Assembly (NCBI RefSeq): GCF_027213945.1
Contig: NZ_JAPWGW010000001.1
Location: 744,001-808,000, forward strand
Origin: Henriciella marina
GTDB taxonomy: Bacteria; Pseudomonadota; Alphaproteobacteria; Caulobacterales; Hyphomonadaceae
Direction of reading: 5' to 3'
DNA length: 64,000 nucleotides
The position numbers and the translations under genes were made by a program. Positions 62,690 through 64,000 of the stretch are shown piece after piece (position 1 is the first letter of the stretch; every line of letters starts with the position of its first letter). The notes under the pieces are model-generated. The model searched no databases. It had not been told where the DNA came from and saw nothing but the letters and a program-made list of their open reading frames with translations.

Positions 62690-63394
62690 ATGAAGTATTG
62701 CAGTGCAAGCTTTATCGTATTGGTTTCGGCCGCCTTGCTGACGGCCTGCGGCGGCGAGAATGGTTCAGAAGCCTTGGGCCCACAGGAAACAGCCGAGACC
62801 GAGATCAGTGTCGAAGAGGAAACGACCGAAGTTGCCTTGGTCGATGGCGAGCCGGACGAAATGGTCGCCGAAACCGAGGATAACGCTCATGAAGAGCGCG
62901 CTTCAGCCGAAGGTGATCACAACGACCATGACCGCGATCCATCGGCAGATGAGTCTGCCGTGCGGCTAGGTAGCCATCAGCACGGTTATGCGATGCTTGC
63001 GGTCACTGAGCAGAACAGCACGATTTCGATTTCGTTCGATGCGCCGCTCGCTTCCTTCGGCGCGCCCGAGAGCCCACAGAGCGATGAAGATCAGGCCAAG
63101 ATTGAAGCGGTACAGGAAACGCTGCGAGACGAGACAAATATTGTGAACCTTGTTGGCGATGTCGGATGCGATCTGGTTTCCCGCTCCATGTCGACGCGTC
63201 TGGCGAACGGCCACGGCGAACTTCAGACATCTGCTGAATATGACTGTGCCGATGCCAGCGCGCTTGAGGCGATCCGCGTCGTTGCATTCAATGCTTATCC
63301 GACTTTGACAGAAGTCGAAGCGGTCTATGTTTCGGATGTGACGCAGAACAGTGCCGAGCTGACGCCTGCGAAACCGGAACTGAGGATCAACTAG
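62690..63394 (+). CDS. DUF2796 (ZrgA-like) zinc-binding lipoprotein
   Basis: The 234-residue protein has a lipobox (LLTACGG, cysteine near residue 20), an acidic and His-containing linker (about 55-85, ending HEERASAEGDHNDHDRD), and a DUF2796 domain beginning VRLGSHQHGYAMLAVTEQNSTISISFDAPLASFGAPE. In Vibrio cholerae the DUF2796 protein ZrgA is the first gene of the zinc-acquisition operon zrgABCDE, followed by ABC ATPase and permease genes; here a start of an ABC ATPase follows 8 bp later. It likely binds zinc in the periplasm. Confidence 0.9.
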   Translation: MKYCSASFIVLVSAALLTACGGENGSEALGPQETAETEISVEEETTEVALVDGEPDEMVAETEDNAHEERASAEGDHNDHDRDPSADESAVRLGSHQHGYAMLAVTEQNSTISISFDAPLASFGAPESPQSDEDQAKIEAVQETLRDETNIVNLVGDVGCDLVSRSMSTRLANGHGELQTSAEYDCADASALEAIRVVAFNAYPTLTEVEAVYVSDVTQNSAELTPAKPELRIN

Positions 63395-63401
63395 ACCTAT
63401 C

Positions 63402-64000
63402 GTGACCACACCGCCTGTTATCGATCTCATCGATTTGCGCTTTGCCTGGCAGGATGGTCCGGCCCTGCTTGATATCCCCGGCTTCAGGCTCGAGGCTGGC
63501 GAGCGTGTCTTCCTGCGCGGGCCCAGCGGCTCTGGCAAATCCACATTACTTGGCCTGATTGCGGGCGTGCTTGAGCCGCAATCGGGCAAGGTAGAGGTGC
63601 TCGGCCATGACATGACGGCGCTGAGCGGGCCGAAGCGAGATGCGTTGCGGGCAGATCGACTGGGCGTCATTTTCCAGATGTTCAACCTCGTGCCGTACCT
63701 GTCGCTGGTCCAGAATGTGACCTTGCCCTGCAGGTTTTCGTCGGCCCGCCGGCAGGCGGCAGGTGGGGAAGGACGGCTGAACGAGGAGGCGGTGAGGCTT
63801 CTCTCACGCCTAGGCCTCGACGGCGAGCGTATGCTCTCCCGCCCGGTGACGGAGCTTTCAGTCGGACAGCAGCAGCGCGTGGCGGTTGCCCGCGCGCTGA
63901 TTGGTGGCCCGGATCTCATCATTGCGGACGAGCCGACATCTGCCCTTGATGCAGACGCCCGTGACCGCTTTATTGAACTTTTGAATGAAGAAGCGGGCCG
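63402..64000 (+). CDS. ABC transporter ATP-binding protein, N-terminal ~200 codons (cut by right edge)
   Basis: A GTG start at 63402, 8 bp after the DUF2796 gene, opens a frame of 199 codons with no stop before the edge. It has Walker A GPSGSGKS (residues 40-47), the Q-loop Q92 (VIFQMFN), the ABC signature LSVGQQQR and Walker B LIIADEPTSALD. The LolD-like layout and the position fit the ZrgB-type ATPase of the zinc cluster; the permease would follow outside the window. The start could also be a slightly later codon. Confidence 0.9.
   Translation, partial: MTTPPVIDLIDLRFAWQDGPALLDIPGFRLEAGERVFLRGPSGSGKSTLLGLIAGVLEPQSGKVEVLGHDMTALSGPKRDALRADRLGVIFQMFNLVPYLSLVQNVTLPCRFSSARRQAAGGEGRLNEEAVRLLSRLGLDGERMLSRPVTELSVGQQQRVAVARALIGGPDLIIADEPTSALDADARDRFIELLNEEAG

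Overview
The window is a contiguous chromosomal segment of a GC-rich alphaproteobacterium, most likely in or near the Hyphomonadaceae/Maricaulales. This rests on the protein repertoire: UrcA, CarD next to a 7Fe ferredoxin, a SUV3-like helicase followed by an S4 protein, DUF4167 after prfA-prmC, Oar-like and ZnuD-like TonB receptors, class I ribonucleotide reductase without an ATP cone, and a PutA without a DNA-binding domain. I see no phage, transposon, CRISPR array, rRNA or tRNA gene. It reads as ordinary core genome with a few accessory patches. No wholly new multi-gene system stands out, but several local oddities do.

Layout. 1-3.7 kb: the N-terminal part of a YdbH/AsmA-like envelope protein, an M23 endopeptidase, a small secreted UrcA protein and the remnant of a secreted hydrolase gene. 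3.7-12.2 kb (minus strand): a stress and RNA block of SUV3-like helicase, S4 protein, TerB-like protein, fdxA, carD, rpoH and clpB. 12.2-17.3 kb: a GT-C glycosyltransferase and a large Oar-like TonB receptor. 17.4-27.5 kb: agmatine-to-putrescine genes (aguA, aguB), a zinc metallopeptidase, a lipoamide-dehydrogenase-like flavoprotein, a phasin-HhH protein, murI, an orphan PstS-like lipoprotein with a possible Pho box, a kinase-fold phosphotransferase and a GT4 glycosyltransferase. 27.6-33.2 kb: putA, a DUF3298 lipoprotein and a serine hydrolase. 33.5-41.7 kb: nrdA and nrdB, each with its own NrdR boxes, separated by a zinc-type TonB receptor and two LpxR-like outer-membrane proteins. 41.7-47.2 kb: prfA, prmC, DUF4167, a MAPEG protein and an unusual LytTR-hydrolase fusion. 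47.4-53.2 kb: an acyltransferase, a DUF1214/DUF1254 pair, ispG and two TadE-like pseudopilins. 53.2-60.6 kb: an Atg22-like MFS protein, a tyrosine phosphatase, amn, and a GT-C/GT2/GtrA set for lipid-linked sugar transfer. 60.7-64 kb: a zinc-uptake cluster of a ZIP transporter diverging from a DUF2796 (ZrgA-like) lipoprotein and an ABC ATPase cut by the window end.

Two regulons can be proposed from the DNA. NrdR-type boxes lie before both nrdA and nrdB with 31-32 bp box-to-box spacing. GTTA-N5-TAAC-type dyads resembling alphaproteobacterial Zur boxes lie in the ZIP/DUF2796 divergent region and at the start of the small gene before the His-rich TonB receptor. Together these suggest a dispersed zinc-starvation response of outer-membrane receptor, periplasmic metal binder, ABC exporter/importer-type system and ZIP permease.

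Two genes (the S4 protein and the flavoprotein) appear to have no ATG, GTG or TTG start. At the expected stop/start overlap they carry ATAA and CTGA instead of ATGA. Both, and the LytTR-hydrolase read-through, deserve a check against raw reads and relatives.
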